A stretch of DNA of 64,000 bases from Euryodendron excelsum (GCA_033060915.1 CM065397.1:12941001-13005000), one strand, 5' to 3'; numbered from the stretch's first letter, positions 45,178-56,860 are shown. Numbers and translations are program-made. The notes: generated by a model from the sequence alone, not told the origin.

Positions 45178-46790
45178 ATATTTTGCTAGTCCTTAGCAAA
45201 AACTATCAAAGACATAAAGGATAATCTCCATTTTCGTAGGAGTCACGGATGCATTTAGCTTATGCACCAAACTTTTAAACCCCTAGGTTACCCCTAATGG
45301 ACGAGTAGTGTCTCGTGAAGGTTTTCAGTGATGATACCCATAAACATCTTTTGTGAATTGCCAATCAAAATAAGAATAAGGAATGAATGCATAATCTTAC
45401 TCAAGTCAACATTAGATGCCACTCCAAACTCCTACCACTTGCAAGAATATGCAACAATTTATACAAAAGAGAGATTCATGTGTGTGGGTGATGAATCATG
45501 TTAAACAACACAAATGAACTCATTTATGTAACTCCAAACCTTTAAAGCTTTGATTCAATTCTCACTGGACATACACTCACAATTAAAGACCCACATGGTT
45601 CTCACAATGGTATGCTCAACAATGGAGTAAATGTAAAGAGACAAATCAAGTGAGCATACTAATTACAAAAATAAAAAAGATAGAAGTGTATCGACATTAG
45701 CATAGCTCTATGAAAGAATGTTCATAATTAAGCATTGATTCAAAGAAATTAACAAAATATAACTTATACTCTATTGAACACTTGAATCAAGCACAACTTG
45801 GATCAACTAAGCCATGTAAAGGTGAAGAGGGTAATGTAGAAGAAATGAAAGGTAAGGGTAAAGAGATGAAGCAAATGGTCATATCATGTGTAATCAAGGC
45901 ATGAAATGATGAATGGAATACAACTACAACTCTCCCTTATCAACATTTAATACACTTTTCTCCACTTCTCTTCTTATTATATATATTTTTTCACTTTTGA
46001 ACTCCTCTTCATTCTTTTCTTTTTTTTATTCTTTTTTTTTTTGTTTCTATCCTTTAATCATCCCCTTTAGATTCAATAACTACTTTTCATATTTCAATAT
46101 GCTCTTTTGCATTGAATTCCTCAAATCAATCTCTTCTTCTTCTTTTTTTTCTTTTCTTTTTAGCAATGCAAAAATACTCTTTTCTCACATAGGTATCCCT
46201 TTGTAATACAAGAGAGAAATCACTTTGCAGTATTTAATAAAAGTAAAAGATCAATAAGGGTCAAGGGAAATGTACGGTTTGGCACAGGAAACTTATGGCT
46301 ATCACGAGGAAAAGGGCATAGAATCATATCCAAAGTTGTACCACTGAAGCATTTCATAGAGTAAAAGTGTCAATAACATGATCAAAACTCAACTCATGAA
46401 CCAAATACAAGCATAATGAAGCTATTGAATTAAATGAGGGTGAAGAAACTATTCGTGAGTAAATGTAAATGCTCCAAAAGGCGATAAATGCTCTAAAGCT
46501 CACAAGATGATAATCTCCACTAATGTAAGGATAAAAAAGCAAAAACTAGTAACAATTGATGTTATTAAACATGAGTGTGCACAATGATGTAATCCCATCT
46601 ATAAATGCATGAATTAACCAATTCCCACAACATGGTGGATATGAGGAGTGAATCAACATCATTTTGAGTAAAGAAGCATGCAAAAATTTCTATCTTCTAA
46701 TCTCAAAAGGCACTTTTCCAAGTAAAATGATTTTTTTATAGGGTGCTAAATAAATAAACAAAAACAAAATAATAGAGGCAAAACCTTTAT
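45178..46790 (-). other. 3' non-coding region of the array unit
   Basis: The A2/C blocks recur in minus orientation: the small hairpin (45301-45316), the GTATGTCCAGTGAG block (about 45565-45590), a purine tract (45985-46165 as pyrimidines) and the GGCGATAAATGCTC block (about 46480). No supported gene. Confidence 0.65.
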
Positions 46791-46825
46791 CCCACCCCCA
46801 ACTTAAAATGATGCATTGTCCTCAA
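46791..46825 (-). other. Internal PPT-like tract of the array unit
   Basis: Minus-strand GCATTGAGGACAATGCATC, then AAGTTGGGGGTGGG. It is the counterpart of 1318-1357. Confidence 0.5.
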
Positions 46826-47100
46826 TGCATAAGAACAAAGCATTGAATGCAATTCAATAGTGGGAGAAAAGAAAATAGGGTGCAAAAGGCACCTCCAACT
46901 TATAATGCAAAATAAAACAAGAAAATAAAGAAACAAAATAACTATTCCTACTCCCACCCATATGAGAGAGAGAATCACCCAATGTCACAAAGTGAGAATT
47001 TGCCATCATCCCACACCCCTAACTTAGAGATTTTTAAAAATTGCATACAAATGTGAGAGTGGACAATAGCAAACACCTTGATGAATTCTAAGATATAGCC

Positions 47101-48154
47101 TTAAAGCACATAAAGGTAATAAGGGTCATGGAATGTAGAAAATGCAAAATGATCATGCACAAATGTGCCAATGATGCTCATGTCATGAAGTGCTTGACCC
47201 TCCCATTCTTTTGATTGGTCGGCCATTGGAATGATGTTTGGTTCCAATGTTGAGACATGGAGCTCTAAAGGCTCCGGTTGGTTAGGACTAGGTGTTAGAG
47301 GTGTAAAAGTAGGGGTCACTTGATCCCTAGACATGGTAAGAATGTCATCTAAACCGTCAACATCCTTATTTTCATGCACATTCCCAACATCAAATAAACC
47401 AAAGTCATCGTTAAGGGTAGACTCATCACTACCCCACTCCTCTTGTTTGGAGTCTCCAATTTCAGACTCCACTCTTTTAAAATTTTCATCCCGAAATTCA
47501 TTTTTAATTATTTCATCACTTTCCTTATGAATGTCTTTCTTAGACTCAAAGTTTTGGGGAAGGGTGTTTTGATCAATGATTTTCTCATTCCCATGGTTAG
47601 TGATGGGATGAGCGGGTTCACTTGGACACCCTTGGTTAGGAGGAATGATTAGAGATGACACAAGGAACTTGTCCTCCATTCAGACAACCAAGGTTTGCAT
47701 TAAAAGAGTCAATTGACTCTTTATCTCATTAAGGCCCTCATCTATTTTAGAGTTCACTTCTCCTTGAAATTTTATGACTTGTTGAAGTGTGTCCTCTACA
47801 GTATCCTTTATGGTGTCCACTTGTATGCCAATGTGAGGAGTGTGATATTCCTCATAGGTTAAAAATTGGGATTAGGGGTATTCACATGGTGGAGTTTGGT
47901 AGGGTGGAGGTGATGCATGATAATAGTCAAAGGGCTCTTGATAAGGGCGAGGCTCAAAATAATGATGTGAATATGTACTCTTATATCCCCTACCAAGGTT
48001 AAATTGATCACACCCCCCAAGAGTGGGAGGTGGTCGTGGAGGCTCCCTTTGGCCGTTAGCCCTAAGGTGTTCCCTAAGGGACATATTGGATGATAGAAGG
48101 TGTGAAAATTTGCCACAAAACATAATGAAGTACACAATGAAAGATGGATGCAAT
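47101..48154 (-). pseudogene. Pro/Tyr-rich, coiled-coil, acidic ORF of the array unit
   Basis: One frame of about 350 codons is interrupted only by TAA (47872-47874) and TGA (47680-47682). N-terminal part: MSLREHLRANGQ, GGCDQFNLGRGY, then Tyr/Pro-rich FDYYHASPPPYQTPP. Middle: a helix with heptad spacing (VEDTLQQVIKFQGEVNSK, IDEGLNEIKSQLTLL). C-terminal part: strongly acidic, about 190 residues, with EEWGSDESTLNDDFG. It follows the primer site by about 430 bp and is the only coding region. Element B has the same three-part plan. I know no function. It could be a diverged gag-region product used for packaging in trans. Confidence 0.6.
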
Positions 48155-48586
48155 GCACAAACAAACGTAGTGCACCGCGCCTTAACACATCATACACAAC
48201 AATGCTCAATTTGCGATCCAAACCTCCAATCTCTACATAAAAATTCTACCAATTTAATCAAGTTCAATCCAACCAAACCTCCAATCTTCACAATTTATAT
48301 ACCACCAATTTGTAATAAAAAAAATCTCTAATTCTCCACTAGAAATCCTCTAATCAGATTGTTAAAATAAAACAGAATCTATACAAAACAAACAAAATAA
48401 ACCTAAAATAAAGAGAAAAAGAAAGAATAAAAATCTACCATGGTATCACAAAAAAAAAAAAAAAATGAAACGAAATTACCCAATGGCCTAAGCCAAAGAT
48501 TCCTCCGTTGTGGTAGATTGATTGAGATTCAATTCACTAATTGCTTTTCAACCCAAAACTTGGTAGTGCTTGCCTCGTGCCTTTGG

Positions 48587-48604
48587 TCCCTAGCAACAGC
48601 GCCA
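48587..48604 (-). other. Primer-binding site, tRNA-Asp type
   Basis: Minus-strand TGGCGCTGTTGCTAGGGA, three differences from the tRNA-Asp-type site, 5 bases inside the LTR end at 48610. Confidence 0.75.
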
Positions 48605-48609
48605 AAACT

Positions 48610-50279
48610 TGACTCGCCCCGAAATGTGGTTTCCTACAAATGGAGTTAGTTACCCCGTAAGAGCACGGGAGTCGCGATGAAGTATAAACCGGTAAACCAA
48701 TATCGTTATCTCCCAAGAGACCTAGCCAACTTAATTTAGGATATAGACTCTAGCACTCAACTCACATTAACCTAACTTAGGATTGAATTGCAATTATGTG
48801 GGGAATTAGATCTAAAAATAAAATGAAATATAAAAGGACCGAAAATCTTTTAGTTTTTTATGGGATTTTGAATTACTAAACTAGTGCAATAAAAATTTAA
48901 AGCAATTAATAACTAGACAATTAAATTAAAACAAATTAAACTAGAATTAAAGCAATTAAAATGGAATTGGGTTCAAATAATCCAATCACTCAATTCATCC
49001 AAAACTTTCAATGGAGTTTATAACTCAAATCAAACACTACATCTAAGAGTGTCTGATTCGGAGGATTTAACTTTAAAAACCAATAATTCTCAAGTAATTG
49101 AAATTAGATATATGTTTAATGGGGAATCAAAGGTTAATACCATCAATTTAACTAGGTCAATACCAAATTTTTAGTTTGTGTATTGATTAGCCAAACATAG
49201 TCAATAACTTAAGTTTTCAAAGGCATCTTCAATCAATTTATGAGAATAAATTCCTAGCAATTGCGGAGATTATTTTCTAGTAAATAGCCCTAAATTAATA
49301 CCATCGATTTGGGTGATGAAAATTCCCAAACTTAGTCAATAATCTAAGTTTTGTAAAATATCCACATGGAATTACTAGAAATTTTGAAATATAGGAAAAT
49401 ATGGTAATTAATACATGAGATGCCTCCATTCAAACCTTTGGATTTCTTGAGTGATTTTCACAGTAAAACCCAATTTCAATTCTAGCAACTTGAATACATC
49501 ATAAAAACATATAAAAATGTAAAGAAAGTATGTAGAGACTTAAATCTAAAATTTACTTGAATATTAAAGCTGTTTAGTTACAAAGAAAATGTAATAAAGT
49601 GTAAGAAAGTAAAAGAAAATACAATACAGTGAAGAAAATTACAAGTTCTACTCCTATACTAGCATTACAAAGATAAATCTAAACTAAAAATGAAGAAAAA
49701 TGAAAAAACTAACCTTGTTGGAGCTTCTCCCGCCGCCTTTCTATCTCAAACTAACCCTCCCTCAATAAATAAAAAAAACCTACAAAAAATCTTAAAAACG
49801 CTGTTTCGGACTCAAAAAATGTAATTTGGATGAGCAGTAACCGTTCAAATACCATTCGAACAGTGCGTCTAACGTCTGATGAACAGTAACCGTTCGGACG
49901 GGTACTATTCAACCTAGAAAATTTGAAACTTGATTTGCCCACTTTAGAGCTTGATTCAGCCGATGCGCATTAGAGACAAAATTGTTGAACTTGAAGTCTT
50001 CTTTCTAATAACATAAAAATCAACTCAATCGGATATTGGAGTAAAAAGTTATGGCCAAAATACTGAGACAGGTTGGATTTTTCATCGCCAGTTTGTTCGT
50101 TTTGAACCCGCCTTCACCATTCTTTGCATCTAATTTGCTTTTATTAGCTCTATAGCCTACAAAACACACAAAAAAACATAATAAAACATATATCTAACTA
50201 AAATAAGAAAATTAACAATAATTTAACTCTAACAAAGTGCAAATTAAAGGCCAACAATTACACTTTTACAGTGTAATCA
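48610..50279 (-). mobile_element. 5' LTR of the array
   Basis: 1670 bp, minus-strand start TGATTACACTGTAAAAGTG, end GAGTCA. It pairs with 43459-45164. A GTTCGGACGG-type cluster is at 49830-49900. Right flank TCGAC (50280-50284) would be the target duplication. Its partner was deleted on the left. Confidence 0.85.
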
Positions 50280-50526
50280 TCGACACATGAGTCAGGCCTA
50301 TATACTTTGAGGAAGCCCACTTTACAAACATTCGAACTTTCCCTCTCTCACTCTCACCCTTATTCTCTCCCACTCCCCTATTCGCACCAAACCCAACCGT
50401 CACCTTTGAGCCATCATCAATCTTCGCTTCAATCTCATTATATACCCTAATCAATCTCTTCCCAACCTCTTATAACCATGTATCCACAACCCTCTTCTCT
50501 AACTCTCAAAGCTTCAGACTATTAAC

Positions 50527-51976
50527 ATGGCTCTCAAGGGTGATCACAAGCAAGAAAACCCTAAGGATTCCTCTGCAAGAAGTCAGAAATGCAAAAGGGT
50601 TGGTCCAACGATTCGAGAATCAGTTGAATAGACTTCATCAGACCAACCTGATTGGGATGTGGTACATTTCAGAGACGTAATGGCTCAGGGAAGGTTTTTA
50701 AATACTTTCTCTCTTTGTAAAATTCTGAATAGTCGATGGATTAACTAGGAGTATTTTTAGAATGAGAACTTTGACTTCCCTCACACACTTACTAGTTTGG
50801 GATGGAAACCCTATACTCTGATTCAAGAGAATGTATACCCAAAAATGGTTATGCATTTTTATTCCAATCTCGTGAAAAAAGTTGGAAAGAAAGAATTGAC
50901 TAGTTATGTGAAAGGCGTGAAAATCACTCTAAATGAGTTCACTCTTTCTAAGATTATGGGAATGAGTATGGGGGAGAGTTCTACTTTGAAGGTATAACCA
51001 GAAAAGAATAACTATACGTTCTTTATGGTCAAGACATGCCTAAATCCACCCAACCTGTAGCCAATGATCTTCCAATCGAATTGAGGTTGGTACATCATTT
51101 TGTTTCCAAAATCTTTCTGCCCAAAATTGAAAGTTTTGAACATGTGAGTGAGAAAGATTTATTCTTTCTATGGGCTTTTCTAACCAACACCAAGATTGAT
51201 GTTCCTTATTACATCCTCACAAACATGGCCCATGCCTCTACCACCTCCACCAAAAATTTACCCTATGGCATATTACTCACCAAAATTTTCAAGCACTTTC
51301 AAGTGAACCTATTAGGTGAGAACTATAAAAAACCTAACCCCTATAGTGATGAATACAATAAGTACACACTGGGCAGGATGGGCTACAAGAAAGTAAATGG
51401 CCAATGGATTCCAAGACCTAAGAAAGTTGCCCCTAGTAGTACTCCCCATGGAAGAGCATCTGCTTCTGAACCTCGAAAACCCCTAGCCCAATCTTTTGAA
51501 GCCCCTCAAGTTGATGAACTCCTGGGAAATATGATGGATATGTTTCATAGCATGAACCAGAAACTTGACAATGGACTGGCACAGTTAAAAAGGCTTTAAC
51601 AAGATATGAATCAGTTGAAAAAGGCTCAAGAGATTGCTGTTGAGGAAAAGGAAGCAGAAAAAGAAGGAGTTGGTGAAGAGAAAAATCAGGCAGAAAAAAA
51701 TCTGAAACTGAATATGAGACTCCAGGAAGAACTCAAGAAGAAAAGGAACCAAAGGAAGGATTTGACCACGAGGACACAACAGATGAGTCTGAGGATAGCT
51801 CATTCGATGATCAAAGGATGAGAGCTGGTATAGCCAAAAGAGCCACATCATCTATCCCAGTCTCTAGATCTTTGGGCAGGCTGCGATATTGTCTGAGGCC
51901 TCGATACCTTTCTGGCGCTTCCAATACTGCCTCTGATCCAGTTGAACTATCCCCCTCTCCCTCCGCATCTCCTTAG
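50527..51976 (+). pseudogene. Env-position ORF of the SIRE-like copia element
   Basis: About 480 residues from ATG 50527, downstream of copia pol once the array is discounted. Core blocks: MAQGRFLNTFSLCKIL, LTSLGWKPYTLIQENV, FYSNLVKK, SYVKGVKITLNEFTLSKIMG, then after a frame change near 50990, DLFFLWAFLTNTKIDVP and NLPYGILLTKIFKHF. A coiled-coil Lys/Glu-rich region follows (about 51600-51730), then an acidic and Ser/Pro-rich tail ending at TAG 51974. Lesions are TAG 50629, TAG 50746, TAG 50758, TAA 51597 and two frame changes. The blocks line up in order with the gypsy third ORFs at 1977 and 6579. Role unknown. Confidence 0.65.
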
Positions 51977-52636
51977 CCTCCTCAAACTTCTCTTGCATCA
52001 AAGTCTTTACTCTGTGGCCTTGTCACATCTGTGTGGTTCTGTTACACATTTTGTGAACATCAATTGTCAAATATTTTGTAATACTTTTTGAATGAATGAA
52101 GTATGATCTTGCTCTTTTGCAAATTTGATGTCTTGATTGCTTGCTTGCTTGCTTTCTTGATTATACAATTTACCTTGTTATAAGATTTTTTGCTATTGTA
52201 CCTGTCTTTACTATATTTTTTTTCTTTTTTTTTTTATGAATTGACAAAAAGGGAGAAAAGAATTGAAGTAAAATGAAGTAAACGGAAAATGATTGCAGAA
52301 AATGATTGTTGAATGAAAATGATGAATTGGTTGCATATGGCAATGGGAATAACATGAAATGATTGAAATAAGTAATAATTGATAAATACACTTCATTCTA
52401 TATAGAGCATATTCTTAGAGGGAGTAACATGATAAATGATTGTATTTCCCTTAATTTGTTTTGAATTAACTGATAAAAACTCCTTGAGAGTTGTTTTTTT
52501 AAAAGACTTTGTCTCTTAAGCATCAGTTGCCTAACTATAAAACAAAGGGGGAGTTCTCTACTGGTATACAATCTGATCTTGTACATTTCATTTAATCTTA
52601 TATTAATTTCATTTGCAAAAAGGTTTTGTCATCATC
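51977..52636 (+). other. 3' non-coding region of the copia element
   Basis: AT-rich, with a T-run (52217-52237). No gene seen. It ends in TTTGTCATCATCAAAAAGGG, the usual sequence before a SIRE-type LTR. Confidence 0.6.
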
Positions 52637-52650
52637 AAAAAGGGAGAGAT
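52637..52650 (+). other. Polypurine tract of the copia element
   Basis: AAAAAGGGAGAGAT lies immediately before the LTR start TGTTGACTC. Confidence 0.85.
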
Positions 52651-53268
52651 TGTTGACTCAAGGTTGATTCACTTGTTGATTTTGATGATAATTAAACCTT
52701 GTGTTATTCGACTAATATATTTACTTAGTGTGCAGATTAATAATGATTATAATTTAGACTTGAAGGTTTTAACTTAAAGTCTAATACATGTCAAAGTGGA
52801 TGCACATCCACTCTTGATAGAGAGTTTGTATCTCGTTTGTATAACTTTATACACTAGTAAGAGAGAGTTTGAGAGTTTTCTTATAAAAGAAAAACTCTTG
52901 TAAATTGAAGTGGATCTTAAACAAAATCACTTAGTAGCTGGAAGAACCTGAGAAGAAGTTCTTGTGTAAAAGTGAGCTGAGCACTTGGTAAATCAGCACC
53001 TTCTTTGTAATTGGAGATTGCATAGTGGAAGAAGACTTCAAGGGGTTCTTGGGGTGAGGGCGTAGACCACAAGTTGTGGTTGAACCTCAGTAATTCTTAG
53101 TGTGCTTTCTCTTGCTCTGTTTTCATTTCTTTGTTGATTACATTGCGTTGCACATATCTTAAATCACTGTTCTATTAATTAAATTAGTTTTTAATTATTT
53201 TTAATTGTATTAATTTTTGAAAAACCCAATTTACTCCCCCCCCTCTCGGGTTGCCTTTTGGGCCAACA
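52651..53268 (+). mobile_element. 3' LTR of the SIRE-like copia element
   Basis: 618 bp, begins TGTTG and ends CAACA, a 5-bp inverted terminal repeat. It ends with CTCTCGGGTTGCCTTTTGGG, typical of SIRE-type LTR ends. The expected target duplication (CACGC, 53269-53273) cannot be confirmed because the 5' end is missing. Confidence 0.8.
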
Positions 53269-53504
53269 CACGCCTCACCTCCGAGGAGGGCGAGAGGCAG
53301 TTATTGGCAGTGCGTACTGAATTATCTAGAAGTAGCATAGGCTTGCCTTCTTCTGTAAATGAAAGGGTCCTTGCGGGCTTTTAATGTAAAAGACAAGTCT
53401 TTTATTAGTAACATTGGGCCTCTCGAGCCACTTTTGGTTACATTGCTAGATTCATTTCATTTTCATCAAAACAAAACATCAGAAGCTTATAAAATGATAC
53501 TAGG
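53269..53504 (-). other. 3' end of the Tat-like element after integrase
   Basis: No gene seen. No polypurine tract or LTR start is recognisable. The copia LTR begins right beside it, so the Tat-like 3' end may have been cut by the copia insertion. Confidence 0.4.
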
Positions 53505-54900
53505 GATAATACTTTTTAATAAACTTTACATTGATTAGACCAGTCTGAAACCCATCACTGCTTCATGCCAATCTGTAATATCCATTTGAATTTTGTTCTG
53601 TTATCCAGTATGGTCATTCCCACTTGGCTGCAAATTTTGGGATGGGCAGTCCTCTCATAATTGGATCAACAGTTTTCTATACTAGATCATTCAAGTCAAA
53701 GTTTCTTTTAACCATCGTTTGATTATAAGCCTTTGCCGAGGATTAGTGGTACTTAGCCATTTTCTAAGAAGCTTCATCCCTTCTTTCGTCGATTGCCTCG
53801 AGCTCATCCTCCCTTGACTTTAGGTCCATCCCTGCAGCGAGGGCCAAACAGGCTGAGGGCATTTTTCGTTCCACAGGCAAGATAATTTTTGACCCATAAA
53901 CTAATGAGTAGAGGGTTGCTTGAGTAGGCTTCCTCCTTAAAGTTCGGTATGCCCACAATGCTGTGATAAGGTGGTCTGCCTAAGTCCCACCTTGCTCATC
54001 CAAGGTCTTGCTGATAATTCTAATCAATGTCGTATTAGTGGTCTTAGCCGGACCATTTCCTTTAGGATAATATGGCATCGACTTCTTGTGTTTAATCCTA
54101 TAAGACGCGAGAGCTTGTCTCACATGCCTATTAACGAATAAGGACCTATTATCTGAGAGGATAACATTTGGTATCCCAAATCGGTAGATGATGTTCTTCC
54201 TAATAAAATTTGTGACAACTGTGCCACTGGCTTTCTTTAACGTCGTTGCTTCAACCCACTTGGTACTAACCTCGGTGGCTGCAAGTATCCACTGGCTTCC
54301 CCTTGATGGAGGTGAGATGGGACCAATGAGATCCATGGCCTAAGTATGCAATGGCCACAGAGTCGTTAATCTGTGAAGGTCTACCACCGGTGTATGAACT
54401 AAGTTCCCATGCTTGACATCATCGCACATGCATCAGTGAGTTGTGTTCCAAGGTGGGCCAATAGTATCCCATGTGCAACAGATGTTAATAAAGTCGAGCT
54501 CCCCCTTGGTGCTCTCTTTGATGTGATTCTGAAAGGACTTGCTCAATCTCACCACCGGCGAGGCATCATAGATTACCTCCTCAAAGGATTTTTTTTTATA
54601 CAAATCATTTCCATCTATAAAGAACCATAATGCCCTCTTTTTGACTCGAGCAGCATCTTCGGGATCTGATGGGAGAGAGACTTCTCAAATAAAATCTTTA
54701 TAAACTGTCCTTCAATCATCCATGTGCTCGGTGAAGCAGCATTAATCTTCCTTAAAGAATAATTGACAATTTGGGCAATGCCTCTGCACACTGGCTGCTT
54801 CCCGCTTTATCTTTGGCCAGTAATAACCCTGTCTTTGGATCCTTTGATAAAGACTTATGTCATCTTCCTTGCATGATTGTTCATGTATCTTTTATAACTT
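53505..54900 (-). pseudogene. Tat-like gypsy integrase
   Basis: The minus-strand core reads MDLIGPISPPSRGSQW (first Asp), TKWVEATTLKKASG, then FGIPNVILSDN (second Asp). The usual Glu region is altered: PYYPKGNGPAKTTNTT, with Ala where Glu-type sequence is expected. AYRTLRRKPTQATLYSLVYG follows, then a C-terminal part ending near KKYYP at about 53505. The N-terminal zinc region (54400-54900) is badly broken. Stops and frame changes are frequent. Confidence 0.8.
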
Positions 54901-55100
54901 AAGATTAGCCTCTTCTTAGCTTATACATCGAGCTAGAGGTTCGTCTTTGTCTCGGTAATATAATTCTCGCTGCATGACTTTGAATTGTGCTAACTGTGAA
55001 ATCAGAGGTTTTCCTGTCCAGTTTTAAATTGCTTAGCAATTTCCCCTCGCCAGTCTTCTAGGAGATCTTCATATAATGTTGTTGACGATTCCGCTCTTTT

Positions 55101-55655
55101 TTAAATAACTATGGTGGTTTGATCCTCAGGCACCTTTATTTTTGCCTCAATAATCGCGAGGGCATCGGGAAAACGGTTCCTGGTTCGGGCTTTGTGAAGG
55201 ATTTTGACTCCTTTGAACTTATCTAGCAGTCGCTGAATAATAGTTTTGTAGGCAGATAGGGCTGGCTCTTTGAGGGAGAACTTTCCGGTGACTTGCTTGA
55301 TTACCAAGTTAGAATCACCCAAGATTTTTAATCTTCTTACTCCATGCTTCTCTGCTGCAAGGAGGCTAAGTATAAGAGCTTTATATTCAGCCTCATTGTT
55401 GGAGCACTTAAACTGGAGTTTGTATGACAATTGAACTTTTTGCCCTTTCTCATTTGTTAAGACGATGTTCGTGCCACCATTTCCTGCAGCTGAGGATCCG
55501 TCAAATCTCAAGTTCCAAAACTCATTGTCCAGTGTCGCTGCGGCTACTTCGAGCCTGTCACCAAGGAGTGCCTCATCAATTGGCTCGTGCCTTCTGCTTG
55601 GGAATTGGGCTAAGAGGTCAGCTAGGGCTTGGATTTTTATAGCTTTAGGAGCCAC
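55101..55655 (-). pseudogene. Second (archaeal-type) RNase H of the Tat-like element
   Basis: Reads IQALADLLAQFP, then WNLRFDGSSAAGNGGTNIVL (catalytic Asp), KCSNNEAEYKALI (Glu) and LGDSNLVIKQVTG (Asp). An extra RNase H of this kind after the normal one marks the Tat/Ogre branch of plant gypsy elements. This stretch is open for 184 codons, the best-preserved coding segment of the element. Confidence 0.85.
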
Positions 55656-55741
55656 ACATGTGATTTCAAATTTCGCAAGTCCTATAGCGTCACTCTTCCC
55701 ATCATGGCAGGTCTAGTTAACAAATATCAGACTAGATCACT

Positions 55742-56100
55742 TCAAGTGATAATTTGAACCAGATAGGCCAAAAAACAGTGCCTTAACTTTTGGGCAGTGA
55801 AGATCAATGCAAGGCAATGCCTTTCAATAGGCGTATATCTCTGCTCTGGCCCCTTCACCTTCCGGTTGATACAATAAATGGGCCTTTCTTGCCCTTCTAT
55901 TTCTTGTACTAGGAGTGCTCCAATGGACCGGGGAGTTGAGGTCAAATAAAGTAACAACGGCTCCCCTAGGTGTGGGGCAACCATGGTTCGAGGGGACATT
56001 AGTGCCTTCTTGACCTTTTCAAAAGCTTTTGTATGCTCTTCATTTCACTTAAACTTGGCATTTCTCTTGAGCAAGTCACTGAATGGCAAGATGATCTCTA
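55742..56100 (-). pseudogene. Canonical RNase H / connection region of the Tat-like element
   Basis: Reads PLLLYLTSTPRSIGALLVQE, RPIYCINRKVKGPEQRYTPI and LIFTAQKLRHCF, the gypsy RNase H. An Asp usual in the first block is replaced (LYLTST). Confidence 0.85.
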
Positions 56101-56149
56101 CGAGGGTGGAGATGAACCGTCTCAAGTAGGTTAATTTGCCTAAAAAATA

Positions 56150-56860
56150 TTTTAGTGACTTCTACAAATGTGGCTCATGCATTTCCATGATTGCCTTGAC
56201 CTTAGTGGTGTCGGCCTCGTTCCTATGTGTATGTACTAGGAACCCCAGAAATTTTCCTACCGTTACCGTGGGCACACATTTCATTGGGTTCATTCTTATG
56301 TTAAATTTTTTACACTTTTTGAAGACTGACTCGACGTGCTCGAGGTGATATTTTTCTTCCTTGGACTTCACCACTAGGTCATCTACATAATCCTCGACAG
56401 TGTGATGGATCATATCGTGAAAAATAGCTATCATGGCTCTTTGATAGGTCGCCCTTGCATTTTTTAGTCCGAAGGGCATCACAGTATAGAAGAAATTCCC
56501 AAGAGGAGTTTGGAATGCTATTTTTTCTGCCTCATCTACAGTCATTCGTATCTGGTTGTATCCACTGAAACCATCCATGAATGAGAACATTTGATGCCTG
56601 CAGTGGAATCAACTAGAGTATCGACACGGGGAAGAGGAAACTCATCTTTAGGGTAGGCCTTACTCAAGTCACGAAAGTCTAAACAAATTATGATCTAGCC
56701 GTTCTTCTTTTTAACTGGCACAATGTTGGCGAGCCAAGAAGGGTATTGGACGGGCTCAATAAAACCTGCTTTGTGGAGCTTTTCTATTTCCTCTTTGATT
56801 TTCTTCTCAAGGTCAGGGTGATATATTCTTGCTGGTTGTTTATATGGCTTCGAATTTGGG
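56150..56860 (-). pseudogene. Tat-like gypsy reverse transcriptase
   Basis: Reads LEKKIKEEIEKLHKAGFIEP, WLANIVPVKKKNG, then FSFMDGFSGYNQIRM, MPFGLKNARATYQRAM and the catalytic motif YVDDLVVKS. A premature TAG follows KKKNG and a frame change lies between the N-terminal part and MFSFMD. A 47-bp tandem duplication lies just upstream. Confidence 0.9.

Larger units (their letters stand above)
41208..50279 (-). mobile_element. Minus-strand non-autonomous Athila-like array (LTR-interior-LTR-partial interior)
   Basis: Read on the minus strand: LTR (50279 to 48610), primer site, interior with one ORF, polypurine tract, second LTR (45164 to 43459), primer site, then the start of a second interior that ends abruptly at 41208. 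A second interior following the shared LTR is a tandem, head-to-tail structure. No protease, RT or integrase is present. The array divides the copia element into 40374-41207 and 50280-53268. Left LTR and target duplication are lost. Confidence 0.75.
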
